From contig CAWBNH010000013.1 of assembly GCA_963790085.1 (NCBI GenBank), forward strand, positions 496,001 through 560,000: a stretch of DNA of 64,000 bases. Reading direction: 5' to 3'. Source of the stretch: CAXMST01 sp963790085. GTDB lineage: Bacteria; Actinomycetota; Thermoleophilia; Solirubrobacterales; 70-9. Below are positions 1 through 12,094 of this stretch, piece by piece. Numbering within the stretch: position 1 is the stretch's first letter; each line of letters starts with the position of its first letter. The translations under genes and the position numbers were made by a program. Below the pieces are notes generated by a model that saw nothing but the letters and a program-made list of their open reading frames with translations, ran no database searches and was not told where the DNA came from.

Positions 1-595
1 CGGCGTAGAGCCGCTCGGACTCCGTGTAGGGGACGCGCTCGTCGCCGCGAGCGTGAAGGAGGATCAGCGGCTTCGGCGAGACCCCGCGCACCGCCTCGCG
101 GAGGTCGTGCTCGGCGAGCCAGGCATCGAGTGCCCCGACGTCGGCGCGCATCTCCAGCTCGCCGCTTCGCAGTGCCCGCCTCAGGCCCTCCTCGGTCGCC
201 GGGCAGATCGCGATCGCCCCTCGGACGAGGTCGCTGGTCGCGGCAGCGTGGATCGCCAGGTATCCGCCCATGCTCGATCCGCGAACGCAGATCCGGCCCG
301 GGTCGACCCCCTCGATCGCGGCCAGCATGCCGGCGATTCGGCTGACGTCACCCAGTGCGGCGGGACCCATCACGTCCTCGCTGTCGCCGTGGCCGCGCTG
401 GTCGAAGCAGACCGCCGCCCACCCCGAGGCAGCGCAGAGCCGGGCGAAGTCGGCGTGGTTCTCCTTCGCCGAGCCGGCCCCGTGGATGACCACCATCGCC
501 GGCCACGGGGGCTCGGACTCCGGCAGCCAAAGCCAGTAGGGACGGCCGTCGTGGCTGCCGCGTTGGTCGGGTTGCCTCGGAGTCGGGAGTCGCAT
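1..595 (-). CDS. Alpha/beta hydrolase, 3' end cut by the window edge
   Basis: 198 codons are visible from an ATG at 595. The fold is recognisable: an oxyanion-type HGAG near residue 38, an FDQRGHGDS loop near 64, the nucleophile elbow GSSMG with Ser108, and the acid strand HARGDERVP with Asp185. The catalytic His lies beyond the window. The order resembles dienelactone-hydrolase or prolyl-oligopeptidase-type hydrolases; the substrate cannot be told. The gene is divergent from lysA with a 65-bp gap. No signal peptide is visible, so it is probably cytoplasmic. Confidence 0.8.
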   Translation of the reverse strand, partial: MRLPTPRQPDQRGSHDGRPYWLWLPESEPPWPAMVVIHGAGSAKENHADFARLCAASGWAAVCFDQRGHGDSEDVMGPAALGDVSRIAGMLAAIEGVDPGRICVRGSSMGGYLAIHAAATSDLVRGAIAICPATEEGLRRALRSGELEMRADVGALDAWLAEHDLREAVRGVSPKPLILLHARGDERVPYTESERLYA

Positions 596-660
596 CCCCG
601 ACGACCGTAGCCGAGGGCGACGGGGCGGGAGCGCCCGGGCTGCTGTGAGAATGACCGGCG

Positions 661-1968
661 ATGAACGAGGCTCACGCCAAGCGCAGCGACGTCGACCCGG
701 TCGCGGGCTCGCCCGTGTACCCGCTGGGCAGCAGGGTCAATCGGGCCGGCCGGCTCGAGGTCGGGGGCTGCGACCTGGTCGAGGTTGCGGCCGAGTTCGG
801 GACCCCCGCCTACGTCTATGCGCCCGCGGACATCCGGGCGCGGGCGCGGGCCTACGTCGATGCGCTTGCGGCGCAGACCGACTCCTTCGAGGTGCTGTTC
901 GCGAGCAAGGCCGCGCCGATCACCGCGATCTACCGGATCTGCCGGGAGCAGGGCCTCTCCGTCGACGTCGCCTCCGGCGGCGAGTTGCACATGGCCCTGC
1001 GCGCCGGCTTCGATCCCGAGCGGATCTACATGCACGGCAACAACAAGACCGAGGCGGAGCTGCGCTACGCGTTCGAGTCGGGCGTCGGCCACCTCGTGCT
1101 CGACTCCTTCGACGAGATCGCCCGCGCCGACGCGCTGCTCGACCGGCCGCAGCGGGTCCTGATCAGGCTGACCCCCGGGATCAAGCCCTCGACGCACTCC
1201 TACGTGCAGACCGGCCAGCTCGACTCGAAGTTCGGCTTCGGCCTGTTCGACGGGCTCGCCGCCAGGGCGGTCGACGCCGTTGACGCGTCCGGGAACCTCG
1301 AGCTCGTCGGCCTGCACGCCCATATCGGCTCGCAGATCTTCGAGCTGGCGCCCTACCTGAAGGCGATCGAGGCGATGGCCGACTTCGCCCGCGACCTGGA
1401 CCCCGAGATCATCAACGTCGGCGGCGGCCTCGGCATCGCCTACGCGGCCGACGACCAGCCGCCGCCGATCGAGCGCTACGTGGACGTCAAGGTCGAGGGG
1501 ATCAGGCGGCTGTTCGATCGAGCCCCGCGGATCCTGATCGAGCCCGGCCGCTCGCTCGTCGGCAATGCCGGCCTGACGATCTACCGGGTCGGGACCGTGA
1601 AGGAGATCCCCGGCATCCGCACCTACGTCGCAGTCGACGGCGGCATGTCGGACAATCTCCGGCCGATGCTCTACGACGCCGGCTACGAGGCCGTGATCGC
1701 CGACCGTCCGGCCGCCGCCGCCGACCGCGAGGCGACGGTCGCGGGGATGCACTGCGAGTCGGGCGATGTGCTCGTCCGCGACGTGATGCTCGCCGACCCA
1801 GCCGTCGGCGACGTGCTCGCGACCCCGGCGACGGGCGCCTACGGTTACGCGATGGCCAACAACTACAACGGCGTCCCGAGACCGCCGGTGGTCTTCTGCG
1901 AGGACGGGCGGGCCGAGGTCGTGGTGCGGCGCGAGACCTGGGACGACCTGCTGGGCCGGGATGTCTGA
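661..1968 (+). CDS. lysA: Diaminopimelate decarboxylase
   Basis: 435 aa, the usual length. It decarboxylates meso-diaminopimelate to L-lysine using PLP. The PLP lysine is K83 in FASKAA, followed by DVASGGEL and HGNNK; the glycine-rich phosphate loop GGGLGIAY, EPGRSLVGNAG and the active-site CESGD (C365) are all present in order for the fold-III barrel plus beta domain. The ATG at 661 was chosen because the family N-terminus starts close to it. The 3' end overlaps the hom start by 8 nt, so lysA, hom and thrC form one coupled aspartate-family operon. Confidence 0.97.
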   Translation: MNEAHAKRSDVDPVAGSPVYPLGSRVNRAGRLEVGGCDLVEVAAEFGTPAYVYAPADIRARARAYVDALAAQTDSFEVLFASKAAPITAIYRICREQGLSVDVASGGELHMALRAGFDPERIYMHGNNKTEAELRYAFESGVGHLVLDSFDEIARADALLDRPQRVLIRLTPGIKPSTHSYVQTGQLDSKFGFGLFDGLAARAVDAVDASGNLELVGLHAHIGSQIFELAPYLKAIEAMADFARDLDPEIINVGGGLGIAYAADDQPPPIERYVDVKVEGIRRLFDRAPRILIEPGRSLVGNAGLTIYRVGTVKEIPGIRTYVAVDGGMSDNLRPMLYDAGYEAVIADRPAAAADREATVAGMHCESGDVLVRDVMLADPAVGDVLATPATGAYGYAMANNYNGVPRPPVVFCEDGRAEVVVRRETWDDLLGRDV

Positions 1969-3184
1969 GCCGGCGCGAATCGGGCTGCTCGGCCGCGGCA
2001 CGGTCGGGGGCGCCTTTGCCGTGCTGCTCGACGAACGCGCGTCGGCGGTCGAGGCGATGACCGGGCGCCGGCCGCAGCTGAGCGGCGTCCTGCGCCGCGG
2101 CGAGGGGGACTTCGGGGAGATCCTCGCCGCCTCGGATCTGATCGTCGAGCTGATCGGCGGGATCGAGCCGGCGCGCGAGTACGTGCTCGCCGCGCTCGCC
2201 GCCGGTCGCCCGGTCGTCACGGCCAACAAGCAGTTGATCGCCCAACATGGGGGCGAGTTGTTCTCCGCGGCGCGCGATGCCGGCGTGCAGCTGCGCTTCG
2301 AGGCCGCCGTCGCCGGCGCGATTCCCGTGATCAGGGTCGTCCAGGAGAGCCTCGGCGCGCTCGAGATCGAGCGGATCTCGGGCATCGTCAACGGCACGAC
2401 CAACTTCATCCTCAGCGAGATGGCCGCAACCGGGGCCGACTACGCGGAGGTACTCGCCCGCGCCCAGGAGCTCGGCTACGCCGAGGCCGACCCGACCGAG
2501 GATGTCAACGGCGCCGACGCCGCGGCGAAGATGGCGATCCTCGCCCGCCTCGCCTTCGACACCCCGGTCGAGCTCGACGACGTCGCCTTCGAGGGGATCG
2601 AGACGATCCAGCCCGAGGACATCGCCTATGCCCGCGAGCTCGGGTTATCACTGAAGCTGCTGGGCGTCGCGGAGCGGCACGCCGAGGCGATCAGCGTGCG
2701 GGTCTTTCCCTGCTTTCTCTATCGCGGTCACCCCCTGGCCCCGGTCGAGGGCCCGTTCAACGCGATCACGGTCGAGGCCCCTGCGATCACCGAGATCACG
2801 ATGTCGGGGCCGGGCGCCGGCGGAACCGAGACCGCCTCCGCGGTGCTCGGTGACGTCGTCTCGATCCTGGCCGGCGAGGCGCCGGTCCACGTGCCGGGAG
2901 CCGAGCTCGAGGTCCGGGGGGATCTCGAGTCCTCCTTCTACCTGCACCTCGAGGTGGCCGACCGACCGGGCGTCCTCGCCGCGGTCGCCGAGGTGCTCGG
3001 GCGCAATCGGCTCTCGGTCAAGAGCGTCGTCCAGCACGGGCTCGGCGACGAGGCCCGCCTGGTGATGGTCCTGCACCGGGCTCCGGAGGCGAGCTTCTAC
3101 GCCGCTGTCGAGCAGATCAGCGGCCTCGAGTTCATGCGCGGCGCGCCACGGGCGATCCGCGTGATCGAGAAGGAGTACGTCTGA
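1961..3184 (+). CDS. hom: Homoserine dehydrogenase with ACT domain
   Basis: 407 aa. It reduces aspartate semialdehyde to homoserine with NAD(P)H, the branch point to threonine and methionine. The Rossmann motif LLGRGTVGG is at residues 9-17, the catalytic domain has VTANKQLIA and GIVNGTTNFIL, and a C-terminal ACT domain starts near residue 325 (EVADRPGVLAAVAEVL), the usual site of threonine feedback inhibition. The ATG lies inside lysA and the TGA at 3182-3184 shares a base with the ATG at 3184, so coupling is expected on both sides. Confidence 0.97.
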   Translation: MSEPARIGLLGRGTVGGAFAVLLDERASAVEAMTGRRPQLSGVLRRGEGDFGEILAASDLIVELIGGIEPAREYVLAALAAGRPVVTANKQLIAQHGGELFSAARDAGVQLRFEAAVAGAIPVIRVVQESLGALEIERISGIVNGTTNFILSEMAATGADYAEVLARAQELGYAEADPTEDVNGADAAAKMAILARLAFDTPVELDDVAFEGIETIQPEDIAYARELGLSLKLLGVAERHAEAISVRVFPCFLYRGHPLAPVEGPFNAITVEAPAITEITMSGPGAGGTETASAVLGDVVSILAGEAPVHVPGAELEVRGDLESSFYLHLEVADRPGVLAAVAEVLGRNRLSVKSVVQHGLGDEARLVMVLHRAPEASFYAAVEQISGLEFMRGAPRAIRVIEKEYV

Positions 3185-3212
3185 TGGCCGCGGGCGATGC
3201 GGGCGGTGTCGT

Positions 3213-4250
3213 GTGGCGCCTGGTGTGATCGAGCGCTATCGGGACCGCCTGCCGATCGGGCCCGACGACCCGGTGGTCTCGCTGAACGAGGGCTCGACGC
3301 CGCTGATCCCGGCCCCGCGCCTGTCGGAGCGCGTCGGCGCCGAGGTCCTGCTCAAGTTCGAGGGCGCGAACCCGACCGGCTCGTTCAAGGACCGGGGCAT
3401 GACGGTCGCGGTCTCCAGGGCGGTCGCCGCCGGCGCCGAGGCGGTGATCTGCGCGTCGACCGGCAATACGGCCGCGAGCGCCGCCGCCTACGCCGCCCGG
3501 GCCGGTCTGCGCGGCGCCGTGATCGTCCCCGAGGGCAAGATCGCGATCGGCAAGCTCGCCCAGGCACTGATGCACGGAGCGCGGGTGGTGGCGCTGAGGG
3601 GGAACTTCGACGACGCGCTGCGGATCGTTCGCGAGCTCGCGGCGGCGCACCCGATCGAGCTCGTGAACTCGGTCAACCCGTTTCGGATCGAGGGACAGAA
3701 GACGGCGGCGTTCGAGGTCTGCGACGAGCTCGGGGCGGCGCCGGCCGCCCTCGCCATACCGGTCGGCAACGCCGGCAACGTGACGGCCTGGTGGAAGGGA
3801 TTCGGCGAGTACGGCGAGGCGCCGATCCTCTACGGCTTTCAGGCCGAGGGCGCGGCGCCACTCGTTCGCGGCGAGCCCGTCGCCTCGCCGGAGACGGTCG
3901 CCTCGGCGATCAGGATCGGCAACCCCGCTCGCTGGGAAGAGGCGATGGACGCCTTCACGGCCTCGCGGGGGCGGGTGGCGGCCGTCTCCGACGAGCAGAT
4001 CCTCGACGCCTACCGCTATCTCGCCACCGCCGAGGGCGTCTTCTGCGAGCCGGCCTCCGCCGCCTCGGTCGCCGGTCTGCTCGCCTACGGCATGCCCACC
4101 GCGGACGGGGGCCCAGCGCCCGAGTCGGTCGTCTGCGTGCTCACCGGCCACGGCCTCAAGGACCCCGACACCGCGCTCGGCAAGGCCCCGCCGGTGAGGG
4201 GCTGCGAGCCGACGACATCGGCGGTCGAGGAGATCGTCTTCGGCGCTTGA
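3213..4250 (+). CDS. thrC: Threonine synthase (N-terminus probably frameshifted)
   Basis: The intact frame gives 345 aa from a GTG. It converts O-phosphohomoserine to threonine with PLP; the Schiff-base lysine is K59 in GSFKDRGMT, with STGNTAAS and a late SGHGLKD-like LTGHGLKDP. Actinobacterial ThrC normally begins with a W-x-GVI-x-x-YRDRLP block. Here the Trp lies in another frame that starts at an ATG at 3184 overlapping the hom stop and runs to a TGA at 3226. One extra C near 3219-3220 would fuse both into a normal N-terminus reading WRPGVIERYRDRLP. Either the start is GTG 3213 or a base is missing. Confidence 0.93.
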   Translation: MAPGVIERYRDRLPIGPDDPVVSLNEGSTPLIPAPRLSERVGAEVLLKFEGANPTGSFKDRGMTVAVSRAVAAGAEAVICASTGNTAASAAAYAARAGLRGAVIVPEGKIAIGKLAQALMHGARVVALRGNFDDALRIVRELAAAHPIELVNSVNPFRIEGQKTAAFEVCDELGAAPAALAIPVGNAGNVTAWWKGFGEYGEAPILYGFQAEGAAPLVRGEPVASPETVASAIRIGNPARWEEAMDAFTASRGRVAAVSDEQILDAYRYLATAEGVFCEPASAASVAGLLAYGMPTADGGPAPESVVCVLTGHGLKDPDTALGKAPPVRGCEPTTSAVEEIVFGA

Positions 4251-4339
4251 CGGTGGCGGTTTGAGATGATGATGGCGGATCCCGGGACGCGCGGAGACGA
4301 CCGCGGCGCCCGCCTGTCGGCACCGGAACGGAGGGTTGG

Positions 4340-6118
4340 GTGCTAGCGATCGCAGTCGTCGCCGCCGCCGTCAGCATCGTGCTGCTGTCGGTCGTCCTGG
4401 TCCGCGCCCGAGCGGCCGAGCGGCGCTACCGGAGCCTGCTCGAGCACCTCCCGCAGACCTCGGTCACCCTGTTCGACCATTCGCTGCGGTTGCGGCTCGT
4501 CGTTGCCGGCGGAGGCGGCGATCCCCCCGAGGCTCAGGGGCGCCGTCTCGAGGAGGTCGTCTCGGGGGAGCAGGGCGAGGTTCTCGCCGGCCACTACGCG
4601 GCGGCGCTCGAAGGGGAGAGTCGCTCGCTGGAATACGTCTCTGTGCGCGACGGTAGGGACTACTGGCTGCGGGTGGTGCCGGTCCGCGAGGACGGCAGGA
4701 TCGTCGGCGGGATGGCCGTCTCCCAGGACATCACCGACCGCAGGCGGGCCGAGCGTGCTCAGGCGCTCGCCGAGGACCGCCGCCAGCTGATGATCGACGC
4801 GATGAACGAGGCCTACGTGGCGATCGACTCGCGCGGGCTGATCACCGACTGGAACGAGAGCGCCACGAAGACCTTCGGCTACACGCGCGAGGAGGCGATC
4901 GGGAGGCCGGCCAGGGAGCTGATCGCTCCCGAGGCCGATCACGACGAGATCGATTCGTTGATCGAGCGCTTCACCCGCGGGGAGCGGCGGGGCGACCGGC
5001 TCGACCTGCGCCGTGAGCGCGCCGCCCGGCACAAGAACGGGCACCTCTTCACGGTCGAGCTGGCGGCCACCAGCCACGAGCACAGGGGCGAGGTCTTCCT
5101 GCACACCTTCATGCACGACATCACCGAGCGCAAGCTCGCTGAGGCGGACGCCCGCGCGCGCGCAGCGGCGGTCGAGGCGCTGGCCGAGGCGACCGGCTCG
5201 CTCGCCCGCAGCACGACCCCAGAGGATGCGCGGGGTTCGATCTGTCGCGCTGCGGCGACGATTGCGGGGGCGGAGGTGGCGATCCTGTTCGAGCCCGACA
5301 GCCACGGTCGCGGCCTGCGGGCGACGGCCGCGATCGGCCTCGCGGCCGACGACGAGATGTTGCCGTTCGCCGGTGCCCCGTCGGGCGCGGTGCGCGCCTT
5401 CACGACCCGCGAGCCGCTGTTCGTACCCGACCTCTCGGAGAACGTCGGGCTGAAGGAGTCGATCGTGCGTCGAACCGGTCGGGGCTCGGCGCTCTGGGTG
5501 CCCGTCCGCCACGCCGAGCTCCCGCTGGGCGTGATCGCCGTCGCCTGGTCCGAGCCGTTGCCGGAGCTGCCCGAGCAGGTCAGTCAGATGATGACCCTGG
5601 TCGCCGCCGACGCGGCCGTCGCGATCGAGCGGGCGTCGCTGCTCGATCGCTTGGGGCGGATGGCGAGCACCGACGACCTCACCGACCTGCCGAACAGGCG
5701 GACCTGGAGCCTGGAGCTCGCGCGCGAGGTTGCCCGCGCCCGGCGCAGCGGCGAGCCGCTGACCGTCGCGATGGTCGATCTCGACCACTTCAAGGACTAC
5801 AACGACCGCCACGGTCACCAGGCGGGTGATCGGCTGCTCAAGGAGGCCGCCGCCGCCTGGCGCGAGGCCCTCCGCGAGTCGGACCTGCTCGCGCGCTACG
5901 GCGGGGAGGAGTTCGCCGTCGCCCTGCCGAACTGCGACGGCGAGGCGGCCGTGGCGCTGGTCGAGCGGCTGCGGGCGGTAACGCCGGGCGGCGAGTCGTG
6001 CTCGGCGGGCCTCGCCACCTGGGACGGGCGCGAGACCCTCGATGCACTGGTCGGGCGCGCTGACGCCCTGCTGTACGAGGCGAAGCAGAGCGGCCGCGAC
6101 CGAATCGTCGGCGGCTAG
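4340..6118 (+). CDS. Membrane diguanylate cyclase with PAS-PAS-GAF-GGDEF
   Basis: 592 aa from a GTG preceded by GGAGGG. One N-terminal transmembrane helix (about residues 3-23) leads to a degenerate PAS (about 28-135), a second PAS with the usual ITERKLAE exit (about 150-270), a GAF domain (about 280-425) and a C-terminal GGDEF domain. The active-site signature is YGGEEF at 520-525 and the inhibitory I-site RESD sits five residues upstream (512-515), so it should make c-di-GMP and be product-inhibited. No EAL domain is present. It follows thrC with an 89-bp gap that I see nothing in. Confidence 0.93.
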   Translation: MLAIAVVAAAVSIVLLSVVLVRARAAERRYRSLLEHLPQTSVTLFDHSLRLRLVVAGGGGDPPEAQGRRLEEVVSGEQGEVLAGHYAAALEGESRSLEYVSVRDGRDYWLRVVPVREDGRIVGGMAVSQDITDRRRAERAQALAEDRRQLMIDAMNEAYVAIDSRGLITDWNESATKTFGYTREEAIGRPARELIAPEADHDEIDSLIERFTRGERRGDRLDLRRERAARHKNGHLFTVELAATSHEHRGEVFLHTFMHDITERKLAEADARARAAAVEALAEATGSLARSTTPEDARGSICRAAATIAGAEVAILFEPDSHGRGLRATAAIGLAADDEMLPFAGAPSGAVRAFTTREPLFVPDLSENVGLKESIVRRTGRGSALWVPVRHAELPLGVIAVAWSEPLPELPEQVSQMMTLVAADAAVAIERASLLDRLGRMASTDDLTDLPNRRTWSLELAREVARARRSGEPLTVAMVDLDHFKDYNDRHGHQAGDRLLKEAAAAWREALRESDLLARYGGEEFAVALPNCDGEAAVALVERLRAVTPGGESCSAGLATWDGRETLDALVGRADALLYEAKQSGRDRIVGG

Positions 6119-6179
6119 ACCGCAATTCGTGACGCGGGCGCGTTGATCCGCGCGCGGCGGGCAGCCAGATTGCCCGGCT

Positions 6180-6854
6180 GTGGGAACCTCGAGCCTGAGC
6201 GAGACCGTGGCCGCCGGGCTGGCCGGGGTCGGGGACCTCCTGGCGCCGCCACGTTGCCTCGGATGCGGTGCACTCGCCGCCGCCCGCCTGCACGAGCGAC
6301 TCTGCGACGGCTGCCGGGTCGAGATCGCGCGCGGCGGCCCGCGTTCGGGCCCGCTCGAGGGGCTCACATCCACCCTTGCCGCGACGGCCTATCGCGGGCC
6401 CGCCGTCCGGGTCGTGTCGGCGCTGAAGTCCGGGGCGAAGCCCGCCGCAGCCGAGACCATGGCCGAGCTCTTGGCCGAGGCGCTCGCGCCGCTCGCGGGG
6501 TCCTCGGTGCTGGTCCCGGTCGGGCCGGCGAGGAGCCGGCGCTTGAGTCGCGGCCTCGACCCCGCCGAGGAGCTGGCGCTGGCGCTGGCGCCCCGACTCG
6601 GGCTCGGCGTCGCTCGGGTCCTCGTCAGGGTCGATCGGCGCCGGCAGCGGGGCCGATGCCGCGAGCTCCGTCTCAGCGACCCGCCCCGCTTCCGGGTCCG
6701 CGGCGACGTGCCGGCTCAGGCCGTCTTGGTCGACGACGTGCTGACGACCGGGGGCACGCTGCGTTCCTGCGCGTCAGCTCTCGCAGCCGCGGGATCGCGG
6801 TCCGTGTCAGCCCTCGTCTTCGCCCGCACGGCGCCGGGCGGCCGCCGCGGGTGA
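6180..6854 (+). CDS. ComF-family phosphoribosyltransferase
   Basis: 224 aa from a GTG. Four N-terminal cysteines (C26, C29, C42, C45) form the zinc-finger-like start typical of ComF, and the PRPP-binding loop VLVDDVLTTGGT lies near 182-193. ComF homologues are linked to DNA uptake and possibly to PRPP-dependent purine metabolism; the exact reaction is not settled. It stands alone between the diguanylate cyclase and secA, as often seen in actinobacteria. Confidence 0.88.
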   Translation: MGTSSLSETVAAGLAGVGDLLAPPRCLGCGALAAARLHERLCDGCRVEIARGGPRSGPLEGLTSTLAATAYRGPAVRVVSALKSGAKPAAAETMAELLAEALAPLAGSSVLVPVGPARSRRLSRGLDPAEELALALAPRLGLGVARVLVRVDRRRQRGRCRELRLSDPPRFRVRGDVPAQAVLVDDVLTTGGTLRSCASALAAAGSRSVSALVFARTAPGGRRG

Positions 6855-6914
6855 GGGGTGGTCGGCGGGCTGGAACGGCCACTTCCTCCACCCGGTTGGG
6901 GGCGGCGAGCCTAG

Positions 6915-6920
6915 TACGCT
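6915..6920 (+). promoter_or_regulatory. -10 hexamer TACGCT for leaderless secA
   Basis: TACGCT is followed by 7 nt and then the secA ATG, with no ribosome-binding site between. This spacing puts the transcription start at the A of the start codon. It is one of eleven similar sites in the window. Confidence 0.55.
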
Positions 6921-6927
6921 GAATGCC

Positions 6928-9774
<2,847 letters not shown>

Positions 9775-9789
9775 GCTGACGATCCCCCG

Positions 9790-10869
9790 GTGATCGTCTA
9801 CGGCTCCGAGGTCTCGTACTTCACCGGCAAGTTCGAGGCGTATCTCCGCTACAAGGAGATCCCCTACGAGCGGCGGCCGCTCGGCGTCTACCAGTACCTG
9901 TGGAGGATTCCGCGCAAGGTCGGTGTCGCCCAGCTGCCGACCGTCGAGCTGCCCGGCGGCCGCTGGATGACCGACACGACGCCGATGATCGCCTGGCTCG
10001 AGCAGCAGCACCGGACCCCGGCGGTGATCCCCGAGGACCCGCTGCAACGGTTCGTCGCCCTGTTGATCGAGGACTTCGGTGACGAGTGGCTGTGGCGACC
10101 GGCGATGCACTATCGCTGGAACAACGCGGCCGACCGCCGACTGCGCTCGACCGAGCTTGCCGAGGAGCTGATGCGACTGCCGCTGCCCCTGGCGCTGCGT
10201 CGCCGCTGGATCGCCTGGCGGCAGACCCGGCTGTTCGTCCGTGGCGACGGGGTCGACCGCAACACCCGGCCGCACATGGACGCGGCCTACACGCGGGTCC
10301 TCGACCGCCTCGAGCCGCTGTTCGCCTCGCGCCCGTTCGTCCTCGGCGGGCGGCCGACGGTGGCCGACTTCGGCCTGTTCGGCTCGATGTTCCGCCACTT
10401 CGCGCTCGATCCGACCCCGGGGCGGATCATGCGCGAGCGGGCGCCGAGCGTCTACGAGTGGGTTGCGCGGACCTGGAACGCGCGCGCGGACCGGATCGGC
10501 ACGCGGCCGCTCCTCGAGGGGATCCCCGAGGACCTGGGGCCGCTGCTTCGCGAGAGCGGCGAGACCCACCTGCCGATGCTCGCCGCCAACGCCGATGCGC
10601 ACCGACGGGCCGAGCCCGATCACGACCTGCGCGTGCAGGGCGTGACCTACGCGGGCGTGCCGACCAGCGCCTACCGCGTCTGGGCGCTCGAGCAGCTGCG
10701 GCGGGAGTTCCGCCGGCTGCCGCCGCCCGACCGCGAGCGGGCCGAGCACCTGCTCCGCGTCAACGGCTGCTGGGTGCCGCTGTGGCGCGTCGAGGACCCG
10801 CTCGACTCCGGACACGACCTCGACGGCAGGGCCCCGTTCGGGGCGGGTTCGCGGATGGTCCGCGACTGA
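9790..10869 (+). CDS. Glutathione S-transferase-like protein
   Basis: 359 aa from a GTG. The first 80 residues match a thioredoxin-fold GST N-terminal domain (VYGSEVSYFTGK, then the cis-Pro region QLPTVELPGG and TDTTPMIAWLE), followed by an all-helical C-terminal domain with the RPFVLGGRPTVADFGLFG segment. The last 100 residues are an extension not typical of small GSTs. Most actinobacteria lack glutathione, so the thiol used, if any, is unknown. It lies 15 bp after secA and may share its transcript. Confidence 0.8.
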   Translation: MIVYGSEVSYFTGKFEAYLRYKEIPYERRPLGVYQYLWRIPRKVGVAQLPTVELPGGRWMTDTTPMIAWLEQQHRTPAVIPEDPLQRFVALLIEDFGDEWLWRPAMHYRWNNAADRRLRSTELAEELMRLPLPLALRRRWIAWRQTRLFVRGDGVDRNTRPHMDAAYTRVLDRLEPLFASRPFVLGGRPTVADFGLFGSMFRHFALDPTPGRIMRERAPSVYEWVARTWNARADRIGTRPLLEGIPEDLGPLLRESGETHLPMLAANADAHRRAEPDHDLRVQGVTYAGVPTSAYRVWALEQLRREFRRLPPPDRERAEHLLRVNGCWVPLWRVEDPLDSGHDLDGRAPFGAGSRMVRD

Positions 10870-10944
10870 GGGCCACGATCCGGCCGCCGGACCGGCGTCG
10901 CCCCTGCCCGGGCCCGGCCGCGACCACGGTAGCCTCCCGGGTCG

Positions 10945-12049
10945 ATGGCTGAGGCACCCGACACCGGCGCCCGCATCGCGGAGGTCCGCGAGCAGCTCAC
11001 CCTGCTCCGGGACTACCTTTGACCCGGCTGAGCTGAAGACCGAGATCGAGCGACTCGAGGCTGAGATGCAGGCGCCCGGCTTCTGGGACGAGCAGGAGCA
11101 CGCCGCCGGGACCTCGGCCGCGCACACGCGCGCGCGGCGCAAGCTCGAGCTCTGGGAGGGGATCTCGTCCGACGTCGAGGACCTCGGCGAGCTGGCGGAG
11201 ATGGCCGCCGAGGACGAGGAGATCGCCTCCGAGCTCGACTCGCAGCTCGCCTCGATCGAGACGCGACTCGCCGAGCTCGAGGAGGAGCGGCTGTTCAGCG
11301 GCGACTACGACTCCGGCGATGCGGTCGTCACGGTCCGGGCGGGGGCGGGCGGCACCGACTCGCAGGACTGGGCGGAGATGCTGTTGCGGATGTACCTGCG
11401 CTGGGCGGAGGCGCGGGGCTTCTCGGTCGAGATGAAGGAGGCCTCCGAGGGTGAGGAGGCCGGGATCAAGTCGGCGACCTTCCTCGCCCGCGGCGACAAC
11501 GCCTACGGGCTGTTCAGCGCCGAGCGCGGCGTCCACCGGCTGGTGCGGATCTCGCCCTTCGACTCGCAGTCGCGCCGCCACACGGCGTTCGCGCAGCTCG
11601 ACGTCGCGCCGCTCGTCTCCGACGACGTCGACGTCGAGCTCGAGGAGGCCGAGATCCGCGTCGATACCTACAGGGCATCCGGGGCGGGCGGCCAGCACGT
11701 CAACAAGACGGACTCCGCCGTGCGCCTCACCCATCTGCCGACCGGGATCGTCGTCCAGTGCCAGAACGAGCGGTCGCAGACGCAGAACAAGGCGACGGCG
11801 ATGCAGATGCTGCGCGCCCGCCTGCTCGCCGAGGAGGAGCGCAGGAGGGCCGAGGAGCTCGCCGCGGAGCGCGGCCGGCAGAAGCCCGCGGAGTGGGGCT
11901 CGCAGATTCGGAGCTACACGCTGCACCCGAGCACCAGGGTCAAGGACCACCGGACCAACCATGAGGTCGGCGATGCACAGCGCGTCCTCGACGGGGACCT
12001 CGACGAGTTCATCCGCAGCTATCTGCTGCAGTCAGCGGCGCGCGCCTAG
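10945..12049 (+). CDS. prfB: Peptide chain release factor 2 (programmed +1 frameshift)
   Basis: The gene reads 10945-11019, skips one base, and continues 11021-12049 to give 367 aa. Codon 25 is CTT followed by an in-frame TGA and C, the classic CUU-UGA-C autoregulatory shift. RF2 terminates at UGA and UAA. The codon-recognition tripeptide SPF is at 203-205 (RISPFDSQ) and the peptidyl-hydrolysis GGQ at 248-250 (GAGGQHVNKTDSAVRL). Low RF2 lets the ribosome shift at its own UGA and make more RF2. A TAGCCT hexamer lies 9 nt before the ATG. Confidence 0.96.
11017..11023 (+). promoter_or_regulatory. prfB programmed +1 frameshift site CTTTGAC
   Basis: The slippery CTT is followed by TGA and C in the frame set by the ATG at 10945. 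The upstream CGGGAC-TAC is a weaker anti-SD match than the AGGGGG of E. coli, but the site is in the standard position after about 25 codons. Confidence 0.95.
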
Positions 12050-12082
12050 GTCGGCGAGCCGGGGGCCGCGGCGGTCAGCGGC

Positions 12083-12088
12083 TACGGT
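12083..12088 (+). promoter_or_regulatory. -10 hexamer TACGGT for leaderless FIST gene
   Basis: TACGGT, 6 nt spacer, ATG at 12095; no Shine-Dalgarno sequence is present. Confidence 0.5.
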
Positions 12089-12094
12089 GCGCGT

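Noticed and set aside
370..2409. 679-codon open frame on the minus strand opposite lysA and hom
   Set aside because: It is antisense to two clear enzymes and its product is low-complexity Arg/Asp/Gly. Only its far end overlaps the true alpha/beta hydrolase region, in another frame.
4343..6373. Long minus-strand frame opposite the diguanylate cyclase
   Set aside because: High GC removes stops on the opposite strand; no domain is recognisable.
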